DNA from: Campylorhamphus procurvoides
Taxonomy: Eukaryota; Chordata; Aves; Passeriformes; Dendrocolaptidae
Direction of reading: 5' to 3'
Assembly: GCA_013396655.1 (NCBI GenBank)
Contig: WBMV01000270.1
Location: 1,045,609 to 1,109,608, forward strand
DNA length: 64,000 bases
Of the stretch, positions 13,601 through 27,165 are shown one piece after another. The stretch's first letter is position 1. Each line of letters opens with the position of its first letter. The translations under genes and the position numbers were made by a program. Below the pieces are notes generated by a model. The model was not told where the DNA came from. It was given only the letters and a program-made list of their open reading frames with translations, and ran no database searches.

Positions 13601-14540
13601 ACTGAAACAACAGTGATGACCTGTTTCTGCATTAACTTGATGCAAAGGAAGAAGGTGTTAAGTTCAGTCTCTCAGACCCTGAGATCTAAAGCAGTAAAGC
13701 AGTAAAACAGTGGGATAGTGACCGAAGTTTCAGAACAAATTAGACTGTATGAAGGAGAAAATCAAGCCATTCCACCAAAAATATTGTTGAGTAGATACGA
13801 TTAGAAATAGACAATTACCCTTAATACTTATTTTTAATCGCAAAACTCTTCCAATGAGACAAAGCAAGGAAATGAGTCTTCCACAGTCCAGGCAGTTTCC
13901 TTATTTTGCAGTTAAAATGCCATTTATTTCTTTTGCATCCTGATAAAAGCTTAATGAAAAGTGACACATTTTGACACAGTAATATATTTTGGCGGAAAAC
14001 ACTCCTATATTTAAAAAAATGAAGTTATATTGCTTAAATATGTCTTTAAAGAGAATTCAGAAAATGGAAAAATTAAAAATGTCTTTGTTCCTTTGTTTTG
14101 CTTCTGTTTTTGAAGGTAGGTGGCAAGGGGATTATTTTTTATTTTCTTTTTCAAACAACATGCAGAAAGGTAAGGTCATCAAACATCTAGATTTGCTGCT
14201 GATTTGTATGGAAGTTGTCAGTGTGTAGGTTTAAATGGACTAAAGATATTAGAGATATTGCATATCCAGCTGTCCTCCTACAGATTAAAGCAACACTACA
14301 CTGTAGCCCTTCTTCCTATATGCCTTGTGTTTTGTGAAGCTCGTTCATGACATTTACCAAATCAACTTGTTGCCTTAACTCAGCTTCCCAGCAACCACTG
14401 TGTGCTGTGTTGTTTGTGAACTCGCTACATAGTGTTGTTTGCGAACTCTCTACATGGTGCTGTTTGCATGTCTGACTTAGAAACCGCTCTACAATGGTCA
14501 GATTTATGCTTTTGAACCTTTTTTATGCCTATTTTCCCAT
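7641..14540. other. Long unclassified AT-rich stretch
   Basis: No gene or repeat is firmly recognised. One N is at 8629. Open minus-strand ORFs at 7638-8018 (126 codons), 8997-9185 and 10826-11020 have protein-like composition in places and some splice-like borders, but none matches a family I know. The G/T-rich stretch at 11460-11540 and the A-rich runs elsewhere are low-complexity sequence. Confidence 0.4.
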
Positions 14541-14544
14541 TTTC

Positions 14545-15042
14545 CAGGAATACACTTTATCTAACATACTGTATACAGTTCTAGTGCTCCAGCATAAGAA
14601 GGACATGGGACTAATGGAGCAAGTCCAGACGACAGCCATGAAGTTAATAAGAGGTCTGGAGCACCTCCCTTACAAAGATAGGCTCAGAAAGTTGGGGCTG
14701 TTCAGCCTGGAGAAGAGAAGGTTATGTAGAGACCTCATAGCAGCCTTCCAGAGGGACTCTTCATGAGGAACTATAGTGGTAGGACAAGGGCTACTAGCTT
14801 CAGACTGAGAGTAGGTTTAAATTAGATGTTAGGAAGAAATTCTTTATTGTGATAGTGATGAGGCACTAGAAAAGACTACCCAGAGAAGTTGTAGATGCCT
14901 CATCCCTGGCAGTGTTCAAGGCCAGTTTGGTTTGGGCCCTGAACATCCTGGTCTAGTGGGAGGTGTCCCTGCCAATGGCAGAGGGTTGGAACTAGGTGAT
15001 CCTTAAGGTTCCTTCCAATCCAAATGATTCTATGAATCTATT
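14545..15042 (+). mobile_element. CR1 LINE 3' fragment
   Basis: The plus strand encodes the CR1 ORF2 C-terminal text ([19 protein letters not shown], then [20 protein letters not shown]), then the 3' UTR, ending in the CR1 tail CCAATCCAAATGATTCTATG. It is 5' truncated. It directly abuts an antisense CR1 piece on its right. Confidence 0.88.
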
Positions 15043-15045
15043 ATT

Positions 15046-15440
15046 ATGTTAAACTGCTAATGGGGACCCCAAAACTGAACACTTCACTCCAGGAGAGGCC
15101 TTGCAAGTACTGTATAGGTTTTCTTCACCTGGTGCACTATGGGAAATGATGACCAGCATATGGTTAGTCTTTGTCACCACAAGGACATACCACCCAACTT
15201 ATCTTCAGCTAAGATCTCCCAAGTCCTTCTCTGCAAAGTTGGTCACCAGCCAGTCAGCTCCCAAACTGTTCTGCTACACAGCATTACTTTCTCCCAGGTA
15301 TGTGGTCCTCACGAGGTTTCTGTCAGTCCACTTCTTCAGGCTGTTTGGATCCCTCTGAATGGCAGTCTTATTGTCCAACATATTGATCATTGTCTCAGTT
15401 TTATGTCACCTGAAAACTTGCTAGGTTGTTATGAGGGCAT
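15046..15440 (-). mobile_element. Degraded antisense CR1 fragment
   Basis: The plus strand reads CCCCAAAACTGAACACTTCA and continues through a decayed version of the antisense CR1 RT region (a TTTGGATCCCTCTGAATGGC segment, and a TCACCTGAAAACTTGCT segment equivalent to the usual 'cacctgcaaacttgct'). It is highly diverged, with an end-to-end junction to the preceding plus-strand CR1. Confidence 0.6.
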
Positions 15441-15619
15441 TTTAAAGCTGGATAGAATGGTAAAGACACTGGCAAACAGAGTAGTCTGAATGAAAATACT
15501 TTTGTCACTGGTACAAGGGACAAAAATTGCTGGGTTGAAGTGCCATGGAATAGATATCATTGATATTTGGTGGACTTTATTTCTCAGCATCCCCATTATC
15601 TCTCAGAGAGAAAAGAAAA

Positions 15620-15690
15620 AACCCCACCAAACCCCACAAAATATAACAAACAAACAACCCCCCCCCCCCCCAAAAAAAAAACACAAAAAG
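15620..15690. repeat. C/A-rich low-complexity run
   Basis: A C-A-rich simple sequence that includes a 14-base C homopolymer at 15658-15671 followed by ten A. This is a likely site of assembly or length error. Confidence 0.85.
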
Positions 15691-15819
15691 AAACTAAACC
15701 CCCCTATCTTTACAATTTTCCATCTTTTACAAGAAAAACATAGAAAGGTACAGGGACAATACTAGATTCCACTCTGAACAGTACTTTTTTTCGGTCAAAT
15801 GATGTGCTCTTTGTGTCTG

Positions 15820-16275
15820 CTGTGTTGAAGGGTTGAGGCCTCAGTGAAGTAGCCAGGGAGCACAAAGCCCTTTATTGCCTCAGGACCCCAAGGGCAGCCT
15901 TCCCGCTGGGACTGGGAAGAACATGATGTCTGGGAGTCCCAGGAGGTGTTTCACACTATGGCCATGGTAGCAGAGAGCTGCTGAAACTTCCCCTGAACTA
16001 GTTTACAACGCAAATCTTACTTTGGTGATGCTGTCCCTGCATCAGGACTGCTGGGAGGCAGTCTGGCAGGGAAAGGGCCTGGGATGTTGAGAACTGGAAA
16101 GCCATATGAATCTGTGGGGAGCAGTGGGAAGCATGGTGTGGGGATGGGCAAGAAGCCACAGGGTTGATTTGGTCAGAGCTGATGAGAGATCCTCCATGAT
16201 AATGGTCCAGTGTGGCAGATGGCTGGAGTGCCCAAGAGTCAGGGTTACTTGTGCTGGCATGGGACTTGGTAAGGC
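15820..16275 (-). mobile_element. Possible LTR (endogenous retrovirus type), minus orientation
   Basis: A GC-rich island in AT-rich DNA. On the minus strand it contains CAATAAAGGGCTTTGTGCTC near 15865-15885, the polyadenylation-signal and R-region arrangement typical of retroviral LTRs, and ends near CCTCAACCCTTCAACA. The boundaries are approximate and no target-site duplication or internal region was seen. Confidence 0.4.
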
Positions 16276-17464
16276 TGCCTCATCCTTTGATTGAAAAAAG
16301 GAGGAACAAAATGATTGTGTAGTCTAATTCTCCTTTTAAAACATTTCCAACACCAGTGGACTGACTTTCAGGACAAATGAGGACAAAAAAGTGAATTATA
16401 TAATCTTTCATTTTAATAATCAGCTACTAAATGAATGTTAGTGCTCAGCAGTGGCCTCTCTCTTGTGTTGTGCTGATCTGCTGTGCTCTGTCCACCAGTG
16501 TAATTCTCTTCCCTGGCTCTGGGTGGTCATATTACTCCAATATACATCTCTGCCTGGAACAAGATATGTTTATATTTAGCATTTAAACACTTTTAATATG
16601 GCAAACTTCTCTGCCAGACACTCCACCTCTTGGGAACTTACTTAAATTTTTTGCTCTTCTGCCCTTCAGATCTGTCTCACCTACACTGCCAATATCTTCC
16701 AGATATTACTAGCTATGATTAGGCACAACATGAGTAAATACATTTTATTGCCAGCAGTATGACACCAGAATCAGACAGGATCCAGAAATATGTCATCTAC
16801 TGAAAAGCTTTGGAGAAAAATGCAGAGTGTGCCTAGGGTTTTAATTTCTCAGTTCAAAATTACTATCTTTCCACGTATTTTACTAATTACTACAAAGTGT
16901 AAAGTGGTAAGGAAACAGAAGGGATGCCCAATGAGGGGATAAATAAACACTGACAAGCTCAGAAAGTTTTTTTAGATAGCTTCAAAGTATCTGTAAAATT
17001 CTTAGCAATGCATGCTTCATATTTTCCTGAAAGAGGTTCAAATCCTTTCCTCCAGCTCCCAATTTACTTGGTGTGCTTGACACACTATGTGCTGTTAGAG
17101 CACTTCCAGGCATAGTTTGCCTTTTGGATGTGCAAATATATCAGAATCATGGTTGTGGTGAGCATAAATGTTATAGCCAGTTTCCACTGTGCAAAGATCT
17201 CTCAGGCCTTGACCCACTGCTTCTCTATCTGCCATCTCTGTCATGCATCTCATGAGGTGCATGATCTTGGAGGCAGAAATTTGGTATCAGAGACAGGGTC
17301 ATTTTCCAGGTTTTCAATCTTGTAATACAATTTTGTGGTAGGTCCTCATCAAAGCCTTATGGATCTAGGACAAACAAAGCCCTGCATCCAATTAAAAATG
17401 AGAAGAAAGTTCCTAGGAACACTTCTTTATGTTCCAAATTCAGCATGGCAAATCTTGGCACGTG

Positions 17465-19310
17465 TCACAGAATCCACCAAGACTGGAAAATATCTTCAAG
17501 ATTGTCTAGTCCAACTGTCAACTCAGCACCAGCATAATCACCCCTAAACCTATCACCAAGTACCATATTCAAACACCTCTTGAGTATTTAAAGAGATGGT
17601 GATGCCACCACCTCCTGGGGCTACCTATTCCGATACCAAACCACTCTTTCAGTGATTTTTTTTTCCTAATATGTAATCTGAACCTCCCCTGGTGCAATTT
17701 AAGGCCATTTTCTCTTGTCCTTTCACCTGAGACATGGCAGAAGAAACCAAGCTTTGCCCGGCTACAACCTCCTCTTAGGAATCTGTAGAGAACAATGAGG
17801 TGTCCCCCTGAGCCTCTACTTCTCCAGATGAAACAACACCAGTTCTCAGCTGCTCCATATAAGACTTGTGCTCCAGACCCTTCACCAGCTCCACTGCCCT
17901 CCTCTGGACACCCTCCAGCACCTCAATGTCTTTCTTGTAATCAAGGGCCCAAAACTGAACACAGTATTCCAGTTACAACCTCACCAGTGCTGAGTACAGG
18001 GGGATGATCACTGCCCTGGTCCTGCTGACCACACTATTGCTGATACAGGCCAGGATACCACTGGCCTTCTTGGCCACCTGGACGTTCATCTGGCTCATAT
18101 CCCGCCAGCTGTCAAACAGCATTCTAAACTCCCCTCTTGCTGAGCATCTCTCAAGCCACTCTTCCCCAAGTCTGTAGCACTGCAGGGGGAGTTATTGTGA
18201 TCCCAGTGCAGGACCCTGAATTTTACCTTATTGAACATCATGTAGTTGTCCTCAGCTCATAAATCTAGCCCACAAAAGATCCCTTTAGAGATCCTTCCTA
18301 CACTCCTGAAGATCAATACTCCCACCTAACTTGGTGCCATCTGAGGACTTACCGAGGATACATTTGATCCCCTTGCCTAAATCATTGATAAAGATATTAA
18401 ACATGACTGGCCCTAACACTGAGCCTCAGGGAACACCAGTAGTGATTGGCCACCAGCTGTGTTTATTTCCATTCACTGGGCCTGGCCATCCAGCCAGTTT
18501 TTCACCCAGCAAAGACTACACCCATCCAAGAGATGAGCAGCCAGTGTCTCCAGGAGAATGCTATGGGAGATGGTGTCAAACACTTTACCTAAGTCTAATA
18601 AGGCAACATCCACAGTCTTTCCTTCATCTACTAAGTGGGTCACCCTCTAGAAGAAGATCAGGTTGGTCAAGCAGGCCCTTCCTGCCTTTCATAAACCCAT
18701 GTTCACTGGGCCTGGTTCCTTGGTTGTCCTGCACATGCTGTGTGATGGCACTCAGGATGATCTCCCCCATGACCTTCCTCAGTACCAAGATCAGGCTGAC
18801 AGGCCTGTAGTTCTCTGGATCATCCTTCTGAACCTTCTTAGAGATAGGCACTGCAGTTGCTAACTTCCAGTCAGTAGGATTTCTCCAGTTAACCAGGGCT
18901 GCTGGCAAACAATTGAAAGTGGTGTGGTAAGCTTTTTTGCCAGCTCCCTTATTACTCTTGGATGCATTCCCTCTGGTCTCATAAACTTGGGGGTGTCCAG
19001 CTGGCATAGCAGGTAACTAACCATTTCCTCCTGGATTATGGGGGTTTATTTCATTTCCCCATCACTAACTTCCAGCTCTGGGAGCCTGGTATCCTGAGGA
19101 CAACAGTTTTTGGTACTAAAGACTGAGGCAAAGAAGGCATTAAGTACCTCAGCTTTTTTCTCATCCCCTGATGCTATGCTAGCCTCTGCATCCAGCAAAA
19201 AATGGAGACTCTCCTTGGGTCTTCTTTTGCTGTCAATGTATTTATAGAAACATTTTTTAAGCCTTTAACCTCAGTGGCTAAATTAAGTTCTAATTTTATC
19301 ACAGAAAGCT
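17465..19310 (-). mobile_element. Long CR1 LINE fragment with RT remnant
   Basis: About 1.85 kb in antisense orientation. The plus strand starts with the CR1 tail complement (CACAGAATCCACCAAGACTG) and continues through the full 3' UTR into ORF2. On the minus strand, ORF 18624-19007 contains DDPENYRPVSLILVLRKVMG and HGFMKGRKGLL, the conserved CR1 reverse-transcriptase fingers. The frame is broken elsewhere and the 5' end is truncated before the endonuclease. It is not active. Confidence 0.92.
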
Positions 19311-19934
19311 GTTGCTGAAACAGGGCCTGAAGAGTTTTAGGAGAGTCTATGGTGTTTTAAAGAACACAGATGTAAACTAGAATTTATTTCCTTCTACTCA
19401 GAGGGTGATTTATCTTTGTGACAGTGAAATATTTTCCAAGATATGAAGGGAGGTGTAAATCTGCACACTCTTAATAAACACATTTATGTTTATTAATTTA
19501 TATGACTTGTATGAAAACACCCTTCACAGTCAGTCTCACATGAATAATTAGATACACTCTCAATCTGAGTCCTTCAGTACAGGGGAAATACAGAAAATCC
19601 AGACTGAACCCTTATCAGGACCCACCTATCTCAGCTCCATTCTAAGCATTTCCGTATTACTCACTATTTAGAAACATTAATCAATTGTGAAAACTCAGCA
19701 TCATCTCCATTTGAAGAGACAGGGAGTTCTGTAAATGAGACAACTTCACTAGTAGATGTTGCTCATACACAGGAAGATTCTGTGCACAGTAAGGTGTACC
19801 ACACACAGACTGCACGCACAAGTGGGAACATTATAGTATTGTCTAACCTTTTCCTCTGCTTTCACCAGAAAACCAGATATGAGAAGTGATGAATTATTAT
19901 GGTTGGTGCAAACTTGAAAATGCTTTCTTTTGAT

Positions 19935-20545
19935 ACAGAGCATCTACCACTATAGATCTGCTCTTGTGAAACCCCTCCTGGAGTACTGTATCCCATTCTG
20001 GAGTACTCAGACAGGAAAGACATGGACACACTGGAGTAGATACAGAGGAGGGCCACAAAAATGATCAGAGGCCTGGAACACATCACCTATGAGGACAGGC
20101 TGAGAGAGTTGTGGTTGGTCAGCCTGCAGAAGAGAAAGCTCTGGGGAGACCTTATGGAAGCCTTTCAGTACTTAAATGGGGCTTACAAGAAAGATGAAGA
20201 CAAAGGTTTTAGTAGGGTCTGTAGCAATAGGACAGCAGGGAATATTTTTTAACTAAAAGAGGGTAGATTCAGACTAGATGTAAGGAAGAAGTTTTTTATG
20301 ATGAGGGTGGTAAAAGACTGGAACAGATTGCTAGAGAGGTAGTGGATGCCCCATCCCTGGAAACATTCAAGATCAGGTTTGAGGTAGCTCTGAGCAATAT
20401 GATGTCCTTGCTCATTGCATGGGGATTGGGCTAGATGACCATTAAAAGTCCCTTCAACCCAAACTATTCTATGATTTTATGGTTCTGCAATTTTAGGATT
20501 CTATAATTCTATGATTCTATTATCCTATAATTCCATAAACCCCTG
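19935..20545 (+). mobile_element. CR1 LINE 3' fragment with long tail repeat
   Basis: It includes ORF2 C-terminal coding text (MIRGLEHITYEDRLRELWLV), the 3' UTR, and an unusually long tail of degenerate ATTCTATG-type repeats at about 20460-20540 (TTCTATAATTCTATGATTCT). It is 5' truncated. Confidence 0.9.
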
Positions 20546-23500
20546 GTTCTGTCCAGATGTTGTATCACACATCACTTGAAGGACAAGAAAAGCTTTCTGG
20601 AATCAGTAAAAACAGCATCCTTCAAGTAAGACATCTGGATAGTGACTGCTAATAACACATTGCTCCATCAATACTCCTTAGAAATCTGTCTGTCAGTATA
20701 ATTCCGGTAGTTTTAGTGAGAGGTCAGTTTTTCTGAATACTTCTCTTTCTACTTTTAAGAAATCAGCAGGGATTAGGTCTCAGTCTGCTTGGGGCACCCA
20801 AAAGAAAAGTTATCTTTCTCCTATACAAGAGCAGATGTATTTGCAGGTTGAAGTCACAGAACTACAGAAACAATGTTTTCAACTGGTTTTAATAGGGCAA
20901 AGTTTAACCTCTAACCAGCCAAATGTACCAGCTTTCCCTCATAAGAAATATCTAAATATGAAAAATTATGTTCACAGGAGGTATTAAAGCAAGCTGAGAA
21001 GCCTTAGCAAATAACAATGTATGATGCCATAAAATCTGTATTTCTTCTGCAGTATTTTATTTTCACTCTCAAGTTGGTATTGAAGGTTAGTTCCTCCTTA
21101 AGAAACCTGTGTGCTCACCTACACTAATACAGCTTTTTGCTAGCCTTTCCTTCCTACTTTTTGCTTTTGTGAAGTATATGAATTGATTTAATATTTAATT
21201 TTGTCAATAAAATTGAAAAAGATTAAAGGGATGATTGAAAAAGAGATAAAAAAGAGAATGCATACAACTTCAGTGCTTCCAATAATTATCGAGATAATTC
21301 AGATTGATAAAACTTGATTGCCTGAATTTTCTGACACATATGGCCTCTGTGGATTTTTTAATTCCTTTTCTCAAAAGGAATTAATATGCAAATGAATATG
21401 CAAAATACAATAATTATTGGGTAATTTGTATTACTGAGCTGATACTGTGCATGCGTCACTGTGGTAGGTCCAAGAGCTTCATTTATAGGACCCCACTGTG
21501 ACAAGTTTCATATAGATAAAGAGGAAAAAAGCTTTATAGAAAACACATCTTAACAAGGTCACATCACAATCACAGTCTTTAAATTCTGAAGATCTGGAGT
21601 GGTAATAACTTGCCTTCCCTAATGCCTGCAAGTCCCTTTTCATCCTGGGTGTCTGTGGCACTTAGATCATTTATAGCACGATGCTATGGAAAAGATCAGT
21701 AGTTATCCATATATAAAAGAGACAATGATAGAAATACCAAAGATAGAGATTTTTTATGTTGCAGCTCCAAGTCTTGTGCCAGTAAGCTATAATCAGGTGG
21801 TTAAAAAAAATAGTTTGTTATTGGGTGTTAAATATTAAATGAATTCAAAATCTCATCCTTTGGCTCACAGAAAGAACTATAAGAGAGTAGTGAAACGAAG
21901 AGGAGAAAAATAAGAGGCCATGAACATGTCAGAGAAGTCATTCTCCATGGCCTCATCTCCCTTGACAGCAACATGTATTGCAATCTGTCACCCAGGCAGT
22001 GACCATCTTTTTTAAACACCCTCGCAAGCTGTGTGCATGTGTAGTCTGTGTGCATAGAACTGCTGGTCACATAGAGCTGGAAGTGGTGTGTTTGAAGGAC
22101 AGAATCACACTACCCTTGTTAGGGCACTTTGAGATTACACAGTTTCTCTTCTCTCACTCTGTTACCTGTCTGGGATGGGTTTATGTAACAGTTCATTTGA
22201 AATACTTTCATTTGTGCATTCTGTCTCCTTCCTTCTCACTGATTCCTTGCTCTTTTTGGAACTGGGCTAGTCTGAAATCTTAATTCCAGGTACCCTTAAA
22301 CTTTGGAGAACCTTGAAGTTTGACATCCCTCACTGGAGTTGCCTGACCTCTTAATCCAAGATCTGAGAAGACTCAGTCTTTTGGCAAGTTGTGGTGCAAA
22401 TTTCTTAACTTTACAGCTCAATGCCTATTGCTTCTCCATCCTTTGAGCTTAATTAGAATTTATCTGCGTTGATATACAGGCACTTTGCATTAATTTCTTG
22501 CAAGTACAATTTGGGTTCATTTGATTGCTTTCCCAGGTCTAATATCTGTCTTTTTTTCTCTCCCAATGTGACTCATTGCTTGCTTTGCAGTGCTTCACTA
22601 TAGAAATATGCACTTTGTAATAAGTTTGATGTGACTGATCCATATTTAATGTCAATGAAAACTGACACAAAAATGCCAGAAACAGACAGTGTTAGGTTTT
22701 TTTTTAATCTCTTTCTCTGGCTACCCTCATCCCCAAAGCTCCAGTATTACTTTTTCTTTATTAAAGTGGGGGTTTTCATATAAGAGCAGACTTAAGGAGC
22801 AGAGGAAGAGAGAAGAAAAGAGGCTATTCAGTGTGTAAGAGGCCTCTTCTCTCCACATTACTATTAACAAAATCTTCAGTGTCTGCAAGTGCATCTGTTT
22901 GCACATGAAAAAAACACCCCATGCATTATTTCAATAGTGTTCTTGCTAATTAATGTGAACACGTACACATGCAAACCACAATAACTATCAGTTTGTGCAT
23001 GCAATTACTTGATTGATGCATGCAAATGTCCATCTGAGGGCAGATCTTAACCTATTGTAAACTGGAATAGCTTCACTGACTTGAGTCAAACCATGCCGAT
23101 TTATATTTTCTACAGAATTATCTTTGCAGCAAATTTTCATTCTTGGTGGAATTATAGATGCAGTTACAGACTTACTTTAAAAAGTTAAACTTTTGCATTC
23201 TTAGGAAAGGTGGTATTTGACTCTAACGATGTCCTGGATTTTGCATTATCTACAAGTTCTATATACTGAATCTCCTTTTTCTTCCTATGAGCTCTGTCCC
23301 TTCTATAAATCTTACTATGTCCTATAACCTGTAGTCTGAAAGGAAAGAAAGTCAGCAATTACTCTTTTCAAAATGATGACATGTTCATGTAAGGGCTCTG
23401 GGGGGGCCTATATATCGTATTGACTTTCAGTTGCTGATCAACTGAAGATCAGTTATGGGATTCAACCAGAAACTACATCGCCTTCTGGTCTGTTAGCATT

Positions 23501-26500
23501 AGGGTAAAGCTGACTCCAAGGCTGAAGTGGAGTGAATGTAACTGCAAAATGAAGATCTGTAAAAGGCTTAATTTTACAAATATTTCTTCAGCTTAAACTT
23601 TACTATAACAGTGAGCAGTCTATTCTGCAGGTGTTGATTTCAATTGAGACTGCTTCCATTGTGTCGCGGTCCATGTTACACTTGTTAAGGGAATGTTCTG
23701 GTCCAAATGACATCAACATGGTCTGAAAAGTATGTTTTTATAAAAATAGGCTTTTAGGTATTTTTTTTTTTAAAGTTTCTAGTAATCTGGAAGTTTAAAG
23801 AAAGAGTTTTAAAATCATTACTACAAGCTTTGTAGTGGATGTATTGCAGATCTCATGAACTACAGAATGTCAATTTTCTTGACAAGAGATAGGATTGGTT
23901 TGACAGTAAAGACCACAAAGTTGCTCCATTGCCTTCACTGCATGGAGAAACAAGCCTTTTAAACAAATGTTGATTGTAAAATAAGCAGAATATGATTTAA
24001 GCTCTTGTTTGAGAATCAGCTGTAGCAGGTAATTTGGTTATGGCAAACACTGCTGAGCAGTAGATACACAGAAATGTTTCTCCAGCTTCAACTATTCACC
24101 ATTTTGAGTGAGCAGCCTACACTGCTACCCTGGCCACGTTTGTAAGCATGGTCATTCCCACCCAGTGAAGTGCATGCCACTGGTGTACCATGAATACCTT
24201 CTAAATGGTTTTCAGTAAAGTGTCCCTTAAAAAATCTGCTGAACCGGGCACTGAGAATGGCCAGAAATTTGCTCCCGGAATACTCATGAGTGGTGGGATG
24301 CAAAATGGAGAGACATATAGGTGATTCTGGAAGAAATTGTTACTTTCAGCTGGATTTAGTTGCTTGATTTTAGCTAATAGATTTGGTAGAAGCAAGGATG
24401 CAAAGAGCAGCATGAAAAGCAGGCAGTGACAAAAGCCTCAGAGACATGTAGAACAAAGTCCAGGACACAGAGCCAGCAATGTGTGGAAACACCTATTTTC
24501 TCAAGAAAGGTCCAAGTTCAAAGAGATTTGTGGCTGTGATAACTGAAAATCCTGGGGAAAAAAACAGGGAATTTATGCATGTTGTGGTGAGATGTTTTCA
24601 GCAGCAACATGCAGACAAGGTTTGAGGAATAATCAACTTGACCTTCTAAAAGATCTGATGGGGAAGCAATTTTAGCATCGAGACGTGACTAAATATATCT
24701 TTCTGCTCCCTGGCAAAGAAACAGCTATTTTGTCCATGAGCTCTGCTTCTTAAAATTACTACTTGATTTACAGCTGTTAAGTCATTTTAAGGACCTGATT
24801 AATCATTTGCTCTTGTCAGGCAGAGTTACGACTGCTAAAAATAAGAAACAATGTCTTGTGTCTTAATCAGCAAAATGGGGACAGTGGCCAAACAGCGGAG
24901 GTCCTTGCAAACTTTCTGTGCACATATGTGTGTGGTGTGCATTGTAGATAAACATAAAAAAACTTATTGCATTATTGGTTAGTTGAGCCAATTATTAAAA
25001 GGAAGCTGAACTCCATTCCCACTGGATTCTAGTGCCATGATAGGTCAAGCAAATTGTGGGAGAAGACAATGCTTAGTTGTGGGTGTATTTAGCAAAGATC
25101 TTCTCTGAGACTGATAGGTGTACCAAAAATAGGTAATTAGTGAATGTTTCAACTATTAATTACCTTTTCTTATTTTCCTGTAGAAGTTGATACAATAATA
25201 TTGAAATGGACAAGAGTAAAATGTGACTTGAGCTATCTCCTATTAATTTTTGTAATAAAGTTTTTTATTCATTAGTGTGTTTGACAATATACTATTTACA
25301 TAAGATTTTAAATTCTATACACGTAAACAATGTTCTTAGGCTTTCTCCCACTTTTCTATGGCGAAATCCTTGAAAGAAAACAACTGTGTACATGCTGTAT
25401 TCCCCTTTTACACTTACAGGCATTCTGCTGTTTTTGCAGTAGCCTTTAACAGAATACTACAGGTAAATATTTAAGAGACTGGTAAAGATAGTTGCATAGT
25501 CAAACACTTCTTCACCTCTCATATCATGATCCCTTGGCTGTGAAAACTAAATCTATCCCAATTTAAACAAGCAGAATAGAAATTGCTTCTTATTCTATTA
25601 AACCTAAGAATTACCTGCAAGATTTAACTGATTAGCTAAATAACACCAATGTAATGAAAAAGGCAAGGGTTTCATTCTGAGTTTCCTAATTATCACTCCT
25701 TTTGTAAACAAAAGGTTAAAAGACAAGAAAAAATAATGATTTAGTAACTCCCTAAAGAGTGCTGTAGTTTATGAATTTTATACAATTCTCAGTCACAGTC
25801 TTGACAGTGGAACAGAGACGGGAGGAAAATACTAAATGAGTGATTATTTCCAGACTGAGAGTGAACACTTAGTGTAAAATTTTCCAAAGCAGTTGTGTTG
25901 CAAACTCTGCAAAACACATTGGGCTTTAATGTGCATTTTGAAGGAACATCATCAGTGTGACAATATGGACTTCATTAGCTCCAGCTGCAACTGTGGAAAT
26001 AAATTTGGGTTGAAGACACAGTCTAGCCTCACTATAACAAATCACCACTGGGCTTGGATAAATATTTATGATATCAAACTGTTCAGAGTAATAGGGCTTG
26101 GCTGTTCGGTGCATTAGAAAAAAATGGAGAAACTTGCAATTTAAATTAGACATTTATATATAGGACTTCTATGGAAGTTGTTTTCCACAGATCAATATTT
26201 AGATTAAATATTTAAATATTTAAATGAGAATGTAAATGAAAAGGACTTTTCCAGATCACGTACAACACATACGGGGGGTATTTTTTTCAATGTTTATATT
26301 AAGATTAACTTGGCTTCGTTTTTCTAACAGACTGATCAAAAAAACTAGCTCACTCTGGCAAAGTTAGGATACTGATTTTAGAAATACATGTTTACATAAA
26401 CTATTTTCACAGGCAAAGCAGAAATAGAAGCAATGATTATATGTAGCTTTTTTCAAAATAAGCAGTCATTATAGTTTTGCTTAAATCTCAGAAGAATATG

Positions 26501-26878
26501 TTCGGCTTACCTACACTGAGTATATGTATTTAAAATACTCTTAGATGCACATGCAGGTACATATTTCAGTCACACAGAAAACTTCTTTATGCACATATTT
26601 TTTGTATTATACTTATAAGGTTTCTTGATCATAGCTATGACTGCCCTAAGCGAGACTGTATTACTGCCAGTTTTCACCTTCTCACTACTCGGTCATCAGT
26701 CTTCCTTATTTTATAATTATCTGAGGATCCTGCTGGACAACATGGTGGATGTGATGAGAGGTGTGCCCTTCCAGTAGAGAGGGGCAACAACACAAGGGTG
26801 CAATTAGCGAAGGAGTGAAGTAAGCAGGTGGAGGAAGGTGATTATTTTCTATTCAGAAACTGGGAGCATGTCAGAAGC
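20546..26878. other. AT-rich unique-looking DNA
   Basis: No coding exon or repeat was recognised. The stretch near 26200-26225 (ATATTTAAATATTTAAAT) is a short AT palindrome. A minus-strand ORF at 24088-24303 and overlapping frames show no family match. Confidence 0.4.
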
Positions 26879-26879
26879 A

Positions 26880-27165
26880 CTGTGTCATACTGAAGTGAGC
26901 CCTGCAGAAGGCTGCAAGGAGAAAGAGGGTTCCAGCACCTCTGGAACACTGTCTTGATGAAGCTGCTGAGAGAAATGGATTCTTTTAGTTTGGAGAAAAG
27001 AGGTATGATGGTTGCTCTCTTCAGCTAGGTGATGGGAAGATACAGAGAAGTTGGAGCCAGATTCTTCTCAGAGGTTGTGTGACACTGGATTATCACACTG
27101 AAGGTTTGGGGCTGAGTCTCTCTCTATTCAGAAATACTTCTGTTTGCACTAGGGGATGCTAGAGG
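26880..27165 (+). mobile_element. Very old CR1-like fragment
   Basis: The plus strand reads GGATTCTTTTAGTTTGGAGA, AAAGAGGTATGATGGTTGC and so on. This parallels the CR1 segment encoding '[10 protein letters not shown]..dli' and the following ...GGTGTTCTTCTCAGAGG-like stretch. It is strongly decayed and the limits are approximate. Confidence 0.45.

Noticed and set aside
18331..18810. 159-codon plus-strand ORF
   Set aside because: Antisense to the CR1 reverse-transcriptase region on the minus strand.
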